Of a DNA stretch of 64,000 nucleotides, positions 63,912-64,000 are shown one piece after another. Position 1 is the first letter of the stretch, and the number at the start of each line of letters is the position of its first letter. This stretch comes from JBFJKD01 sp041601945. Its GTDB lineage: Bacteria > Pseudomonadota > Gammaproteobacteria > Pseudomonadales > Porticoccaceae. The stretch spans positions 86,008 through 150,007 of the forward strand of contig JBFIHG010000001.1 of the NCBI GenBank assembly GCA_041601945.1. The letters run 5' to 3'. The translations under genes were made by a program, and so were the position numbers. The notes below the pieces were generated by a model, which saw nothing but the letters and a program-made list of their open reading frames with translations, made no database searches and was not told the origin of the DNA.

Positions 63912-64000
63912 GCCCGGGTGGCGAAATTGGTAGACGCAAGGGACTTAAAATCCCTCGGCTGGTAACGGCCGTGCCGGTTCGATTCCGGCCCCGGGCACCA
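63912..64000 (+). tRNA. tRNA-Leu (TAA)
   Basis: 89 bases ending in encoded ACCA at the last base of the window. Acceptor stem GCCCGGG/CCCGGGC, anticodon TAA at 63946-63948, and a long variable arm typical of tRNA-Leu. The 194-bp gap from tRNA-Cys holds a perfect 6-bp hairpin (GACGCC/GGCGTC, 63824-63842) and no gene. Confidence 0.96.

Noticed and set aside
1..64000. CRISPR arrays, prophage genes or a replication origin
   Set aside because: I saw no regularly spaced repeats, no phage structural or integrase genes, and no DnaA-box cluster or rep gene.

Overview
The window reads as an ordinary chromosomal segment of an aerobic, motile, probably marine gammaproteobacterium. A complete Na+-translocating NADH:quinone oxidoreductase operon, a PomAB-type (sodium-driven) flagellar stator, the AcnD/PrpF form of the 2-methylcitrate cycle, and msbA/lpxK/kdsB lipid A-KDO genes all point there. 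Gene order on both flanks (csiV-mfd-gap-nqr-sthA-lolCDE-DUF2062, then comEC-exbBD-msbA-lpxK-kdsB-murB, then gacA/uvrY-uvrC-pgsA-tRNAs) resembles the order I recall from Pseudomonas. A Cellvibrionales/Pseudomonadales-type genome is my best guess. Codon use and base composition look even, except around 35.7-37.1 kb, which is more AT-rich.

Layout. 0-3.9 kb: the 3' part of an HDOD gene, a 36-residue membrane peptide behind an FNR/Anr-like box, a membrane-bound diguanylate cyclase, yaiI and two small envelope proteins. 3.9-8.4 kb (minus strand): polyamine genes nspC, carboxy(nor)spermidine dehydrogenase and speA, enough for the carboxyspermidine route from agmatine-derived putrescine to spermidine. 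8.7-13.9 kb: a truncated thioesterase remnant, csiV-mfd (minus) and a divergent lipoprotein. 14-24.4 kb: a long-form GAPDH, nqrABCDEF-apbE-nqrM and sthA, i.e. redox and respiration, including the flavin transferase and maturation factor that Na+-NQR needs. 24.4-28.6 kb: lolCDE lipoprotein export and a DUF2062 protein.

28.6-51.5 kb is a block that separates DUF2062 from comEC, which are neighbours in pseudomonads as I remember them. It holds a GntR regulator with prpB-prpC-acnD-prpF (propionate catabolism), a solitary integron-type gene cassette with a recognisable attC site, mltD, a MAPEG protein, prpD, the pomA-pomB-pilZ motility operon behind a sigma-28 promoter, and a run of acyl-CoA/housekeeping genes (thioesterase, trhO, acyl-CoA dehydrogenase, rbgA-like GTPase, phhB, CoA transferase, patatin, flavodoxin-like protein).

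51.5-64 kb returns to envelope genes (comEC, exbB/exbD, msbA, lpxK, kdsB, murB), an AlkB-like dioxygenase, the response regulator/uvrC/pgsA set, and tRNA-Cys and tRNA-Leu, the latter ending on the last base of the window.

I did not find a wholly new multi-gene system. The most unusual items are the lone attC cassette (36145-36804) inside a split prp locus, a perfect intrinsic terminator inside the apbE signal-peptide codons, the FNR-box/mini-membrane-protein unit, a 25-bp dyad before the MAPEG gene, and the sigma-28-driven Na+ stator operon carrying its own PilZ gene.
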